DNA of 64,000 bases from Pyxicephalus adspersus (GCF_032062135.1 NC_092859.1:46307888-46371887), one strand, 5' to 3'. Shown: positions 12,153 through 25,240, counted from the stretch's first letter. Notes: a model not told the origin generated them from the letters alone. Program-made: numbers and translations.

Positions 12153-14190
12153 CTCAACAATGTCACTTGAAGGCAAGGCTTGATTTAAGCTATCATTTCC
12201 TAGTCCTGAATCATCAGCATCATATAGATCCTGTACTGCGGCACTTTGATTAGACTTTACATATGTGAAATCATTTTTAGCTGATTCCAGAGCTACACAA
12301 ACATTATAAGAATAAGGTAGGGGTAATGTTCCATCACAGTACATAGAGAGGATTCTGGGATCATTTGATGAATAAAAGCTTGTATTGGGGGGTGCAAAGG
12401 TTGGCAAATCTTTTGATTCTTTACATTTTGATATAATGACCAGCATGAAGGTAACAATAAATAAAAAGGAAATAAGAGCCAAAGAAATAACTAAATATAC
12501 CTGCAGATTGCTTTAAGGATCCACATCAATTTCTTTGCCAACTTTAGGAAGCACTTAGTGGGAATTATCAGCAGCAACAAGGTTTAGAGTGGCAGTAGCT
12601 AAGAGAGAGGGAATTCCATTGTCCTTCACCATCACTACAATCCTGTGATGCAGAATATCCTTCTCTTGAAGGACAAGGGAAGTCTTAATTTCACCTGTGT
12701 GCTCTTAGATGGTAAAGTAAAATGGTTCAGACACTTGAACAAAATGATAGGAAAGCCAAGAACTATGCCCCGCGTCCGAATCCACAGCAACTACCTTAGT
12801 TATTATGGAACCTTACTCAGAGGCATAAGGGACCATCTCCAACAAAGACAGTCCACCAGTGTCTGCAGAAGGTTATGGGATTTTTGGTGCATTATCATTC
12901 TGATCTACTACATGTATATTGACTGATACACTGCTGTTCATTGTGGGGATTACAATGTCCCTTGCATTTATTTGTATTTAAAATTCCTTATGATTTTAAT
13001 AATCAATCCAATTCAAAAACACCAGTCTCTGCATTGATAGAGAAATACAACAAGATAGGAATATCTTCCGTTTTTGAGGTAGATATTGAAAACATAATTT
13101 TAGAATTATCTCCAGCATCCCTGTCTTCTACTGGAAAGTGGAGGAGATTCTCTGTCAGTAGCTAAAATTGTGATGTTATAAGAAGTTTGTTTCTCTCTGT
13201 CAACTGAAAACTGCATGGTTATTCTGTAATGACTGTTTGAGGACAATATCAAGTCAAAGGGTACCCTCTCAACTATGTGACAATCAACTTCTTCTTCGGA
13301 ATCCTGATCCTGGATTTCAATCAAGGCTATCATAGTTCCAGTGGCAGCATCTTCAGGTATAGGAGTGGACAATGAACTAATTGAAATCTCAGAAGCATTG
13401 TCATTGACATCAATTACATCTATCAGTATTTTACAATGAGTAACAAAACCTCCGCCATCCTTAGCTTGGACACAAAGTTCATATATCATTGTTGTTTCAA
13501 AGTCCAGAATTTTGTTTGTTCTTATATCACCAGTTGCAGGGTGGATGGTAAACATACCACTATTATGGGCTTTTCCTGTGGTTTTAATAAATTATTATGT
13601 GATCTATACATTGGCACCATCATTATTATCAGTGGCATTTACACTAAGTATAATAGTATTGACTGGAATATTCTCATATACACTAACTTTATATAGTGTA
13701 TAGGGGGATTTCCTCCATCCATTGCTGTTAAAATTAATTGATTAAGATTTTGTGTCTCTCTGTCAAAAGGATTCTCTAACACAAGTCCTAAAAAATGACT
13801 TCCATCTGGATTGACGCTGTGACTCAGTATGAAATGCTGATTGTCACTGACCTTGTATGTCTGTACAGAATTAGTACCAATATCTGCATCTTCTGCACTT
13901 TCTAGGGAAAATCTGGTACCAGTTAAGGCTGATTCTAATTTTTCCAAAGACAATACATCATAAAAAAAAATTGGAGGATTGCCATTTATATCTTGAATTT
14001 CAATTTTGACATTTAAAATAATAAAAGGATTTTTAACCACATCATCAAAGGTTAGGAAGCAGGTAGCTTCTGTACCACACAATGTTCTCTGTCTAACCTG
14101 TGCACATACAAATTTACATTATCCAAATTCACATAAAATATTTCTCTGAAGCACGTGATACAATTCCGTGTTCTAGATGAAAACTGTTTG
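12153..14190 (-). pseudogene. pcdhg: Decayed protocadherin variable exon
   Basis: The minus strand aligns with the neighbouring exons from within EC1 (K-Q-F-S-S-R near 14190) to the end of the tail (DDSGLG, then V-E at 12153). In-frame stops lie at 12513-12515, 12555-12557, 12705-12707, 12813-12815 and 12873-12875. Reading-frame shifts and missing segments occur in EC2-EC3 (about 13555-13700) and EC5 (about 12940-13130). The signal peptide and first part of EC1 are absent, and no CSE promoter is found upstream. The donor reads GAG|GCGAGT, a GT-to-GC change. Its tail (DPRILSMYCDGTLPLPY) and EC6 place it in the left subgroup. It is clearly non-functional as a full exon. Confidence 0.9.
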
Positions 14191-15370
14191 GTTTTTGTGT
14201 GTTTATAAAATTCATATGACTTAATATGTCAAAGGAATATGCCTTTTCCGGTAAGTCAAACAAGATGTCATTGCAAAGGAAAAGACAAACACAATCAACT
14301 TTATAAAGTAATGTATGCTAAATGTGTATACTACTTCCAAATATTGCAATATGTTACTCCATCCAAATAAATAGGCAATTAAAAACCCTGATAACCATTG
14401 TATAAAATCTAACTGCACTCAGTGGCAATCTGATTTAAAAAAAAAATTGGAGAACAAAGAAGTAGTGATCTGTTATCAGATTAGAACTTCTGTAAAATTA
14501 GGCCTCATAGTATATTTAAAGTTTCCCACCTTTAGGACTTTACATCTGATAGACTATTTACAGTAATTATTTATTATAGAACATAAAACAGTACTGTGCT
14601 AAAATAGTGGAAAAATCATAAAATCTTTCGGCATTAATAGCTAAATCAGTTTTGCTTAACTGTAGAGTAAGTTATGATTATAAATGCTGTCTATATCCCA
14701 TACACATAGTGTTGGTGAGTTAGTTAATTCCCTACCTAGGAGATATATTGTGTGGTCTAAAGTGCTTTTAAAGTACAGTAACATTGAAAATTAAGCAGAA
14801 TTTTCCCTGAACCTAAAGGCCTGGATTCTCATTTACAGCAACTAGAGCGGGGCTCTATAAATATTTGCTCCTAGGCCAAATGTGCATCCAGAAACATTGG
14901 TTTGCAGCATACCCTAGCATTATACAGCATTACATTCAAATAAATCATTCTAATATCAATTCTAAAAAACTTCAATTAAATAAATTGAATACCGGCTTCA
15001 GTTACAAATATTTCTTTAAGAGAATGCACATGCTTGTATTTGCTTTTTTAGTCTCAAACTGTATTTCACTGTATTAGAAAATTCTCCATTCTTTTATGTT
15101 TTCAAATTATTTTTTTGTAATAATACAGTGTCAAAGCGACTGGTGATATATTATGATTATTATTAAAACAGTTGACTTAATGAAAAATAAAGAAATAAAA
15201 TACCAATAAAAGAATGTATATACACACATGTTTTTTATGTTTGTAATTACAGGATAGCACTTAAAAATTTTTTCTAACTAAAAATATGCTTAAATTTTCT
15301 GATTTATATTTATTAAACTTTTTTTTTAACTGATGGAAGAAAGAAATGAGACATGTGATTGAAAAATGTT

Positions 15371-15376
<6 letters not shown>

Positions 15377-15420
<44 letters not shown>

Positions 15421-15450
15421 TATATATACACACACACACACACACAGAGA
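15377..15450. repeat. (TA)n(CA)n compound microsatellite
   Basis: About 50 bp of TA repeats is followed by a run of CA repeats ending in a short GA run. Confidence 0.9.
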
Positions 15451-16405
15451 GACTCATACACACATGTATAGATTTCAAGTGCAAAGATTTCAAATTCTTG
15501 AACTTAAAGTGTTCGTGGTGTTTTCAAATACAAACAGTATAATTTAAATGAAATATAAACCCCAAGATTTATTGATTGCCTGTTTGTCTCCCAACCCTGC
15601 TCGCCTTGTTGTTACATTACCTGTAATAATTGAATATAATCATTTATTTTTGTCTTGTTTTTATTGCACTTTGTTATCTTATTGTTATGTTGTTACAACC
15701 TTAAAATATATAGTTCCTATATATGTATCTGGATGGTCCGTTTCGATCTATTACTTGGTGTGTACTTTTGGATCTTGTATTATTTGCATTGTTTGTATTA
15801 AGAGATTGAAAGTTGAGTATTTGGGCTTTCTATACAGAGGCTATTGTGATACTCTAGAAGAAGATATTCTAGGTATGTCCAACTAGGGTAAGACCTTTAC
15901 CATACCCTAAACATGCAATGAAAGCATTATTTAACAGTTGAAGTGGTAGACAAACACCAGAAAAAGAAAAAAAAATATTCTGCTCAGGTAAGCAGATGTC
16001 CAAAGTAGGCATTTGCATGTCCGACTAGTCTATTCAATGTTATAATGAAAGTGATAGCAACCATGTCTGTTGTTCTGTCTATCTGACTAAGAATATTCGT
16101 AAAGCAAATTGAACATATACACAAATGTTTTGGTTTTTTTCATTTTTTTGTGTGGGTGGGTCAGAAGACCAACTAATTACCAACTAATTAAACTATGAAA
16201 CGTTTTTTTTTGCCTACAGGATCTAAATCCAATCAACTCCAAATCCAAACCCATAGTCTAATTTGACAGATTTTGGTAAACTGTATTATGCAGCACATTA
16301 ATACTACAATATAATGTAAATGTAATACAAAATAAAATAATATAATACATGGTGATTTTTTGCCCAGGTGATTAGTAATGTCATTTAAATACTTAAGGAA
16401 GCTAA

Positions 16406-16856
16406 TACAGGTATTCCCTGGGTTACATACAAGATAGGGACTGTAGGTTTGTTCTTAAGTTGAAGTTGTATGTAAGTTGAAACATGTACATTATTTTAAT
16501 AAATGCAATTAGGACAGCTGTTTGTTTCAACATATTTTTAGGAAGTGTAGTGTCAGTTCTGAATAAAAACCTCACTTTGAGCTAATCACAAGCAAAAAAA
16601 CAAAAAACAAAAAAAAAGCTTTTTGGAGCCTAGACATTAATTTTTGGTTTGATATGCAAACAGAAACAACTGCAGAGTTTTACTTGGCGGGTAAAGAGTT
16701 ACAAGAGGTTGCAGAACAGCTTAGACTTCTTCAGCAAGTCATGTAAAACGCACCCCTTCCCCCATCAAGCCTCTGTCCTGCACTCGAGCATGCAGGGAAG
16801 CCCCGTTCATATCTAGGAGTCCATATGTTGGATGTCCTTAACTCTGGGACAACTAT
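16406..16856. mobile_element. Tigger-like MITE, copy 1
   Basis: The left end TACAGGTATTCCCTGGGTTA has an inverted partner near 16838-16856 (ttaactctgggacaacta). The internal sequence (atagggactgtaggtttg, ctcactttgagctaatcac, agcctctgtcctgcac) is shared with the copy at 26866-27243. The terminal style and flanking TA suggest a pogo/Tigger (Tc1-mariner superfamily) derivative; this is inference. Confidence 0.6.
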
Positions 16857-17033
16857 CCCCGAGTTAAGGAAACAATTTTCAATACAATTATTCCTTCCTA
16901 TTACATATAATATATGTAATAAAAAAATTGCTAAGCCTTTGCCATTTTTATATTTTTCTACAATCTATAGTATGTTGATAATTACCTATTTGAAGTTTTA
17001 TTGCAGTGCAAATAATCATTACATTTTGCTTAC

Positions 17034-19463
17034 CTCAATCAAAGCATTAGATTGCAAAGCTGGATTTAAATCATCACTTCCAAGTGCTGAGTCATCAGCA
17101 TCAATAAGATTATCCACAGGGACATTCTGCTCAGATTTTACATAAGTGAAGTCATTTTCGGCAGAATCCAGAGCCACACAAACATTGTAAGAATAAGGAA
17201 ATGGCAATGTTCCATCACTGTACATGGACAGTATTCTAGGATCGGCTGGAGGGTACAGACTTGTACTTAAAGCCCCCAAAGTTGGTGTTTGTCTTGATGC
17301 TCTGCACTTTGATATAATGACCAGCATTACAGTGACAATAAATAAAAATGAAATCAGTGCTAAGGCAAGTACTAAATACAATTGCAAACTTGTTTGGACA
17401 TCTTCATCTATTTGATTGTTGACTTTAGGAACCACTTGCTGGAAATTGTCTGCAACAACAAGGCTTAGGGTGACTGTAGCTGAGAGAGAGGGAATCCCAT
17501 TGTCCTTCACCATCACCACAACCTTGTGATTCATTACATCCTTTTCCTGAAAGATACGGAATGTCCTAATTTCACCAGTGTTCTCATTAATAATAAAATA
17601 GGATGGCTCAGAAACTTGTATAAAATGGTATGATAACCAAGAATTATGTCCAGAATCTGCATCCACTGCCACCACCTTTGTTATTAAGGAACCTTGTTCA
17701 GAAGAAAACGGGACCATCTCAAACACAGACTGTCCCCCACTTTCTAGTAACGGATATAAGATTTTTGGCGGATTATCATTCTGGTCCACTATTCGGAGTA
17801 AAAAAGTGACGTTTCCACTAAAAGATGGAGAACCGTTGTCTTTAGCAAAAACTTGTATTTGGAACTCTTTGTCTTGCTCATAGTCAAATGTTTTCTGTGC
17901 ATAGAGAACACCCGTTTCCATATTGATGGATAGATAAGATGCCACAGGAAGACTTTTTGTATTCATGCTAGAAATTGAATAACTAATTTTGGCATTTTCT
18001 CCACTATCAAGATCTAAAGCTTGTATTCTAAATATTGAGGCTCCTGGCAAATTGTTCTCCGAAACATATACAACATAGGAGGATTTCTGAAATACTGGAG
18101 GGTTGTCGTTTACATCTGATATGTCCAGTCTGATGGTTCTTCTGCTGGAAAGTGGAGGAGATCCTCTGTCAGTAGCTACAACTGTAATATCATACGATGA
18201 CTGCTGTTCTCTATCCATAGAATTCCTTGTAGTTATTCTGTAATAACTATCAGATGACAATATCAAGTCAAAAGGTACAGCTTCCAGTATCTGACAGTCA
18301 ACTTCTCCATTGTCTCCAGAATCCTGATCATGAATTTCTATCAAAGCAATCATCATTCCAACTGCAGAATCCTCAGGTATGGGACTGGAAAATGAACTTA
18401 TTAGTATCTTAGGTTCATTGTCATTAAAATCATTTAATTCTATTACTACTTTGCAATGAGTAACAAGGTTTCCGCCATCTTTGGCTTGTACAGAGAGTTC
18501 ATAGTTTCTCGTTTCTTCAAAATCTAATTGTTTGTTTACTTTTATATCACCATTTGTAGGGTGAATGGTGAACATACCAGTATGATGGACATTCCCTAAT
18601 GCCTTGCTAAATGAATATGTGATCTGAGCATTGATACCTTCATCTTTGTCAGTTGCATTTACAGTGATCACAGTTGTATTGATTGGAATATTTTCATTTA
18701 TACTGACTTTGTATATTTCCTTTAGAAATACTGGGAAATTATCATTGGCATCTGTGACAATAATTTTGATTTGAGCACTACCAGATCTCACAGGATTTCC
18801 CCCATCCAAGGCTGTTACAGTTAATGTATGCATGCTCTGTGCTTCTCGATCTAATGATTTCTCTAGCACAATTTCTGGATATTTTGTACCATCTGGTCTG
18901 GCTTTTTCAGTCACTGTAAAATGCTGATTGTCATTCAGCTTGTAGGTCTGCACAGAATTAATACCAATATCTGGATCTTCTGCACTTTGTAAAGCAAATC
19001 CAGTTCCAACTAAGGAGGATTCTGTAATTTGTAAAGTGAATATTTCATAAAAAAAGCTTGGAGAATTATCATTTATATCTTGTATTTCTATTTTGACCCT
19101 AACAATGTTAAAAGGATATTCAACCACAGCATCAAAGGTTAGGAAGCAGAGAGATGCTGCACCACATAAGGTCTCCCTGTCTATTCTGTCCTTCACATAC
19201 AGATTTCCATTGTCTAAATCCACATAAAAATATTTCTCAGAAACATGTGATACAATTCTTAATTTTCTGGATGAGAGCTGTTTAATATCCAATCCCAGGT
19301 CTGTTGCAATATTTGCTATCACAGAGTCTTTTCTCATTTCTTCTAAAATGGAATAATGAATCTGACCAGAGACTGAATGACACAGCCAGGAAAATAAGAA
19401 TGAAAATAGTACTTGCCATTTAAATCCTTTGTATCTCTGTGTATGAGGTTTCATCTCAGTCAT
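17034..19463 (-). CDS. pcdhg: Protocadherin gamma variable exon (810 codons)
   Basis: Opens M-T-E-M-K-P-H-T-Q, then a signal peptide (core VLFSLLFSWL), six EC repeats, membrane helix and tail, uninterrupted to the donor GAG|GTAAGC (last base 17034, phase 0). EC linkers are DINDN, DANDN, DFNDN, DVNDN and DQNDN; the EC1 CX5C loop is CGAASLC. The mature N terminus is QIHYSILEEMRKDSVIANIA. From EC5 to the end it is nearly identical at DNA level to the exon at 22551-24980: over 17700-17880 against 23219-23400 I see one mismatch. EC2-EC4 differ more. This patchwork suggests gene conversion. Its EC3-EC4 linker DFNDN is unusual among the set. Left-subgroup marker VDADSGHN is present. Confidence 0.9.
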
Positions 19464-19639
19464 TCTTAGGCCTTTTGAAGATTAATATTTATCATCCAGC
19501 CAAGAAAAACAAATAATAGGAAGAAAATATAATCCATCCAAATGTGCCCCAGACTCCAGAAAATGAATGTTTCCTCTTCTTCCAGATAAGCAGAATGTGA
19601 ATGCCTAAAAGAATGTTGAATTCTGAAATCTTTTCCTTT

Positions 19640-19690
19640 CTGGTCAAATAGCGGCGCTCAGGGGTAAAACTCAGGAACTGCAGCTTTGAA
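19640..19690 (-). promoter_or_regulatory. Pcdh CSE promoter, variant class
   Basis: AATAGCGGCGCTCAGGGG starts at 19647, 184 bp upstream of the ATG at 19463, followed by TAAAACTCAGGAACTGCAG. Relative to the main class it reads GCTCAG instead of GCTCTGAG and lacks the CCAAT. Confidence 0.78.
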
Positions 19691-19881
19691 ATATATGTTC
19701 AAATATTTAGCTGTTTTTTTTTTACATTACATTTGGTTTGTGTTAAAGTAATTTACTGTATGTTTTAAAATTGATTCATGCATTTTAAAAATGTATATTT
19801 TTACAAAAAAAAATGTAGTTATGTCTATTGCTTAAAAAACTAATTTCATAGGATGTTTATGTCAGCTAATATTAATAATTG

Positions 19882-19929
19882 AATATATATATATACATAT
19901 ATATATATATATGATCATATATGATATAT
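19882..19929. repeat. AT-rich microsatellite
   Basis: Alternating AT with a few C and G interruptions (atatacatatat, atgatcatatatgatatat). Confidence 0.8.
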
Positions 19930-20119
19930 GAACACATTTTTCCCATAAGAAATAAAAGGAAAATAATTAATCTGCTCCCATGAAAAAAAATCCTATTGTT
20001 ATTGGCATATTATACGTTGATGGGGTTGTATAAAATAATCTAAACACTGTTTAATACTAAAATACATAAATACAAAAGCAATTAGATGAAATAAATGAAA
20101 ATTTAATCTCACTTTACCT

Positions 20120-20455
20120 TGCTGAGAATATTCAAGTGCCTACTAGGATGGTGCTGAGCAGGGAGGAGGAGGAGATGTTATGTAATTCAGAGAGTTATAG
20201 CGCGGGTTGTTCACTGAATGGTGGCAACTAGTGTACTGACGCTCGTGGGCAGTCGTTGCTTTGTCTTGAGAGAGGTAAATAAGGGTAGCGCGTGGTGTTA
20301 TCACTCATTTTTACCCATACAAGTTCTAGCACAAAGGTTGTATATCAAGCAAAGGTTGTATACCAAGCAAAATTGTTTGTGTCCAAACAGGACTTATACC
20401 AAGTTGGACTTATTCCAAAGCAGACTTATACCGAGGGAACACTGTATGTACATAT
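20120..20455. mobile_element. Probable DNA-transposon-derived repeat fragment
   Basis: The segment is richer in GC than its surroundings and ends at about 20450 in gagggaacactgta, whose reverse complement TACAGTGTTCCCTC resembles pogo/Tigger-type termini. Internal short direct repeats are visible (caaaggttgtat twice, gacttatacc twice). The left end could not be defined. Confidence 0.4.
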
Positions 20456-21617
20456 TATAGTCATTAACTATTTGATTTACAATATTAAATTATTTAACAG
20501 ATTGACAAGCAATTAGTATGATACCTACAATTTTAATATTTTTAAAACTAATGTTAAAACTAGTTTCTTCAATTAGGAACCTAAATTCCTTTATTTAACC
20601 AAGTGAAACTTAAATACATATTCACTGTCTAAATATATATACTTGAATAATCCCAGATCAAAACACTACCACAGTCAATGACACTGGGAACAAAGTAAAA
20701 AAGCCATTGCTATGTCTTTTAGAGAATTTGTACATAAGTGTGGGTTTTGTTGTGCAAATAGTTCATGGACATCAACAACTGTGAAAGGTCAGTAGGCCTC
20801 AACCAAACATGTAAACAATCTTTTTATTCCCCTGTAAATATTATGTAAATATGGTCTCACCTTAACAATGCACTTCTCTGTTTAAAAATGCCAGTATTGC
20901 TGTATACTATGAAATGCCAATAATATCCACCACTGTGCTACAAGATGTAGCACATCACAAAACAGATCACAGAAATGCATGGCAGTTAAGTAAAGAAAAG
21001 GAAAACAATTAGGAACCGCATAATGCACATTAGCACATGCATTTATGCAAGCTAACGCATGCCCCCCAGTATGAAAGAGCCCCTAGGAATGAACATTTTA
21101 AGGTTCCTAAAACTTTTGTACCAATAGAATATAAAAAGACATTTTCAACACATTCTTTCCTAGTAATTGTAAAAAATAAAAATACACATGCAACAAACAA
21201 GCACCTTTCATTAGCAGATACTTACTGAACTAGAACAAGCAACCCCATATCACACAATATTTAAAGCCCAACAGGAAGTGACAGGATATTTCTAAAAAGG
21301 ACACACAATTTTCAACAATTGGCTTTTTTAAAAAAATGGGAAGGTTTAGACTAGTGTTTTCCAAACTTTCAAAAATGGGAAACATTTTGAAATAACTCTC
21401 AAGTCTTCAGAGAACCCGTCCTATAAGTACTATATTCATAGCTCACAGTACATTAGTGTGGTGGTCAGTTTGAAGAATACTTCCAGTCAATGGAAAGAAT
21501 GTCACCCTTACAAGTAGCCAAAAATATCACTGGGTGTCACTTAAACTGACCTGAGAATGTCACAAATTGCTCATTGTTCAAGAAATTAGCAATCTCTGGA
21601 GGAACCCAGGAAACGCT

Positions 21618-21837
21618 GGGCCTGATGTATTAAAGCTCTCCAAGGCTGGAGAGGATACACTTTTATCAGTGAAGATGGGTGGTCCAGCAAACCTGGAATG
21701 GATTTCTTAAAAGTCATTTGCTGTTTGTTAGCAAATGTTTTCAATCCTGGACCATTATTCCAGGTTTGCTGGATCACCCAGCTTCACTGATGAAAGTGTA
21801 TCCTCTCCAGACTTGGAGAGCCTTAATCAATCGGGCC
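21618..21837. mobile_element. Palindromic MITE, full-length copy
   Basis: The left arm (gggcctgatgtattaaagct, then ctccaaggctggagaggata) pairs with the right arm (tcctctccagacttggagag, then ccttaatcaatcgggcc). A second arm block, cagtgaagatgggtggtcc with cagcaaacctggaatgg, pairs with ccaggtttgctggatcac and ccagcttcactg. The loop is about 60 bp around tttgttagcaaatg. The whole element can fold as one long hairpin. Three other copies lie in this window. Confidence 0.85.
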
Positions 21838-22550
21838 TTCTGAGTTTGACCTACATAATATTGTAATTACTATCTGTGATTTCTCACTCTTCTAACTTCT
21901 ATCAAATGCAGATATGGGAAATAAAACTTTGTTTTTTATTTTTCCAGAATCTATCCAAAACAAACAAGAAATACATACTGGCAACCTAAAATGCATGTGA
22001 AACACCTAAACAATCTGTTTTGTCATCTTGCACACAGAAATACAATAATCCAGCATCCCTGCCATCTTAAAGATACCAGAAAAGAGTAGAGAGTGCAGAC
22101 CACATAAAACTATACTTTGGGCAGGAGATAGCATGATATTTCAAAATGACTCCTTATAATACCACTGAACAATATGCTATACTACATGTTGTCCAAAAAT
22201 ACATAAAAGACAACATGGGCTGTCAGGCCCAAAAAAGGAAACTTTTCTTAAATGTCAATCTTTAAAGTTTTCAAGTTTTAAATTAGTGTGTAATTCTTTA
22301 TATAATGCAATGATAAGAAATGTTTAAATAGAACCAAAATGAATCAACTTCCATATAAATATTGTGTTACATGATTGCTAAAGTCAAATGTTAATAACAA
22401 ACAGCAATAACAAAATGTTAATAACACATGGCAATAACAAATCATGTATTTTTACTATTAATACACACGTGAAAATACTTAAGAAAAAACACTAGTTCCG
22501 CCATTAAATCGCTTGAAGGACACAAACCATACTATTTAAATTCCGCTTAC

Positions 22551-24980
22551 CTCAATCAAAGCACTAGATTGTAAAGCTGGATTTGAACTATTACTTCCAA
22601 GTGCCGAGTCATCAGCATCAATAAGATTATCCACAGGGACATTTTGCTCAGATTTTACATATGTGAAGTCATTTTCGGCTGAATCCAGAGCCACCCAAAC
22701 ATTGTAAGAATAAGGAAACGGCAATGTTCCATCACTGTACATGGACAGTATTCTAGGATCGGCTGGAGGGTACAGACTTGTACTTAAAGCTCCAAAAGTT
22801 GGTGTTTGTCTTGATGCTGTGGACTTTGATATAATGACCAGCATTACAGTGACAATAAATAAAAATGAAATCAGTGCTAAGGCAATTACCAAATACAATT
22901 GTAAACTTGTTTGGACATCTTCATTTATTTGATTGTTGACTTTAGGAACCACTTGCTGGAAATTGTCTGCAACAACAAGGCTTAGGGTGACTGTAGCTGA
23001 GAGAGAGGGAATCCCATTGTCCTTCACCATCACCACAACCTTGTGATTCATTACATCCTTTTCATGAAAGATACGGAATGTCCTAATTTCACCAGTGTTC
23101 TCATTAATAATAAAATAGGATGGCTCAGAAACTTGTATAAAATGGTATGATAACCAAGAATTATGTCCAGAATCTGCATCCACTGCCACCACCTTTGTTA
23201 TTAAGGAACCTTGTTCAGAAGAAAACGGGACCATCTCAAACACAGACTGTCCCCCACTTTCTAGTAACGGATATAAGATTTTTGGCGGATTATCATTCTG
23301 GTCCACTATTCGGAGTAAAAAAGTGACGTTTCCACTTAAAGATGGAGAACCGTTGTCTTTAGCAAAAACTTGTATTTGGAACTCTTTGTCTTGCTCATAG
23401 TCAAATGTTTTCTGTGCATAGAGAACACCCGTTTCCATATTGATGGATAGATAAGATGCCACAGGAAGACTTTTTGTATTCATGCTAGAAATTGAATAAC
23501 TAATTTTGGCATTTTCTCCACTATCAAGATCTAAAGCTTGTAGTCTATATATTGAGGCTCCTGGCAAATTGTTCTCTGGAACATAAGCAACATAAGAGGT
23601 TTTCTGAAATACTGGTGGATTGTCATTCACATCTAATATGTCCAGTCTGATGGTTCTTCTGCTAGAAAGTGGAGGAGATCCTCTGTCTGTGGCAATTATT
23701 GTGATATTATAAGATGACTGCTCTTCTCTGTCCATGGAAGTCCTTGTAGTTATTCTGTAATAACTGTTAGATGACAATATCAAGTCAAAAGGTGCAGCTT
23801 CCAGTATCTGACAGTCAACTTCTCCATTGTCTCCAGAATCCTGATCATGAATTTCAATGAGAGCTATCATAGTGCCAACTGCAGAATCCTCAGATATTGA
23901 TGAAGATAATGAGTTAATAAGTATCTTTGGTTCATTGTCATTGACATCAACTATTTCTAATAATACTTTGCAATGAGTAACAAAACCTCCTCCATCCTTA
24001 GCTTGTACAGAGAGTTCATAATTTCTTGCTTCTTCAAAATCTAATTGTTTGTTTACTTTAATATCACCATTTGTAGGGTGAATGGTGAACATACCAGTAT
24101 GATGGACATTCCCTAATGCCTTGCTAAATGAATATGTGATCTGAGCATTGATACCTTCATCTTTGTCAGTTGCATTTACAGTGATCACAGTTGTATTGAT
24201 TGGAATATTTTCACCTACACTGGCTTTGTATATCTCCTTTAGAAATACTGGAAAGTTATCATTTACATCAGTAACAATAATTTTAATTATAGCACTACCA
24301 GATCTCACAGGATTTCCCCCATCCAAGGCTGTTACAGTTAATGTATGCATGCTCTGTGCTTCTCGATCCAATGATTTTTCTAGCACAATTTCTGGATATT
24401 TAGTACCATCTGCTCTGGCTTTCTCAGTCACTGTAAAATGCTGATTGTCATTCAGCTTGTAGGTCTGCACAGAATTAATACCAATATCTTGATCTTCTGC
24501 ACTTTGTAAAGCAAATCCAGTACCAACTGATGATGTTTCTGTAATTTGTAAAGTGAATATCTCATGAAAAAAGCTTGGAGTATTATCATTTATATCCTTA
24601 ATTTCTATTTGGACCATAACAATATTAAAGGGATATTCAACCACAGCATCAAAGGTTAGGAAGCAGAGAGATGCTGCACCACATAAGGTCTCTCTGTCGA
24701 TTCTGTCCTTCACATACAGATTTCCATTATCTAAATTCAAATAAAAATATTTCTCTGAAACATGTGATACAATTCTTAATTTTCTGGATGAAAGCTGTTT
24801 AATATCTAATCCCAGGTCTGTTGCAATATTTGCTATCACAGAGTCTTTTCTCATTTCTTCTAAAATGGAATAATGAATCTGACCACAGACTGAATGACAC
24901 AGCCAGAAAAATAGGAAGGAAAATGGTACTTGCCATCTGAATCCTTTGTATGTCTGTGTATGAGGTTTCATCTCAGTCAT
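22551..24980 (-). CDS. pcdhg: Protocadherin gamma variable exon (810 codons)
   Basis: Complete from M-T-E-M-K-P-H-T-Q to the donor GAG|GTAAGC (last base 22551, phase 0). Order: signal peptide (core VPFSFLFFWL), EC1 with CX5C (CGAASLC), EC2-EC6, membrane helix, variable tail. Linkers are DINDN, DVNDN, DVNDN, DVNDN and DQNDN. EC5, EC6 and tail are almost the same DNA as in the 17034-19463 exon. Two cytoplasmic cysteines that the paralogues keep are lost: the one next to the membrane (IISKS instead of IISKC, codon 22821-22823) and the one in the YSYNVC motif, changed to W (codon 22695-22697). Either is tolerated as sequence, so the exon still looks functional. Left-subgroup marker VDADSGHN is present. 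Confidence 0.9.
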
Positions 24981-25191
24981 TCTTAGGACTTTTGAAGATT
25001 AATTTTTATCATCCAGTCAAGAAAAACAAAATTGATGGTAAATCCTCTTGTTTAGGGAAATAAAGAGCACATATCATCCATCTGATTGTGCCCCAGACTC
25101 TAGAAAATGGTTGTTCCCCCTTCCTCCAGATAAGCAGAATGTGAATGCTTAAAATAATAGTGAATCTCATAGTCTGAAATCTTCTACTTTC

Positions 25192-25240
25192 TGGTCTAAC
25201 AGCGGCGCTCAGAGGTAAAACTCAGGAACTACAGCTTTGA
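25192..25240 (-). promoter_or_regulatory. Pcdh CSE promoter, variant class
   Basis: AACAGCGGCGCTCAGAGG starts at 25198, 218 bp upstream of the ATG at 24980, with TAAAACTCAGGAACTACAG after it. It has the GCTCAGAGG form shared with the promoters at 19647 and 56952. Confidence 0.8.

Larger units (their letters stand above)
14191..17033. other. Intergenic AT-rich DNA with microsatellite and MITE
   Basis: No exon. It contains a compound (TA)n(CA)n repeat at 15377-15450 and a Tigger-like MITE at 16406-16856. Open frames such as the one at 15548-15886 show no family features. Confidence 0.55.
19691..22550. other. Intergenic DNA with several repeats
   Basis: No exon. It contains an AT repeat (19882-19929), a GC-richer repeat-like segment (about 20120-20455) and a complete palindromic MITE (21618-21837). 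The rest is AT-rich and unassigned. Confidence 0.55.

Noticed and set aside
15548..15886. Plus-strand open frame of 112 codons rich in Y, C, V and I
   Set aside because: Hydrophobicity follows from AT-rich DNA. No promoter, splice or family feature supports it.
17224..17415. Recurring plus-strand open frame of about 62 codons (also at 22741, 29299, 39038, 49608, 60070) starting M-D-S
   Set aside because: It is antisense to the conserved membrane-to-tail coding sequence of each exon, so it recurs because the exons are paralogous, not because it is a gene.
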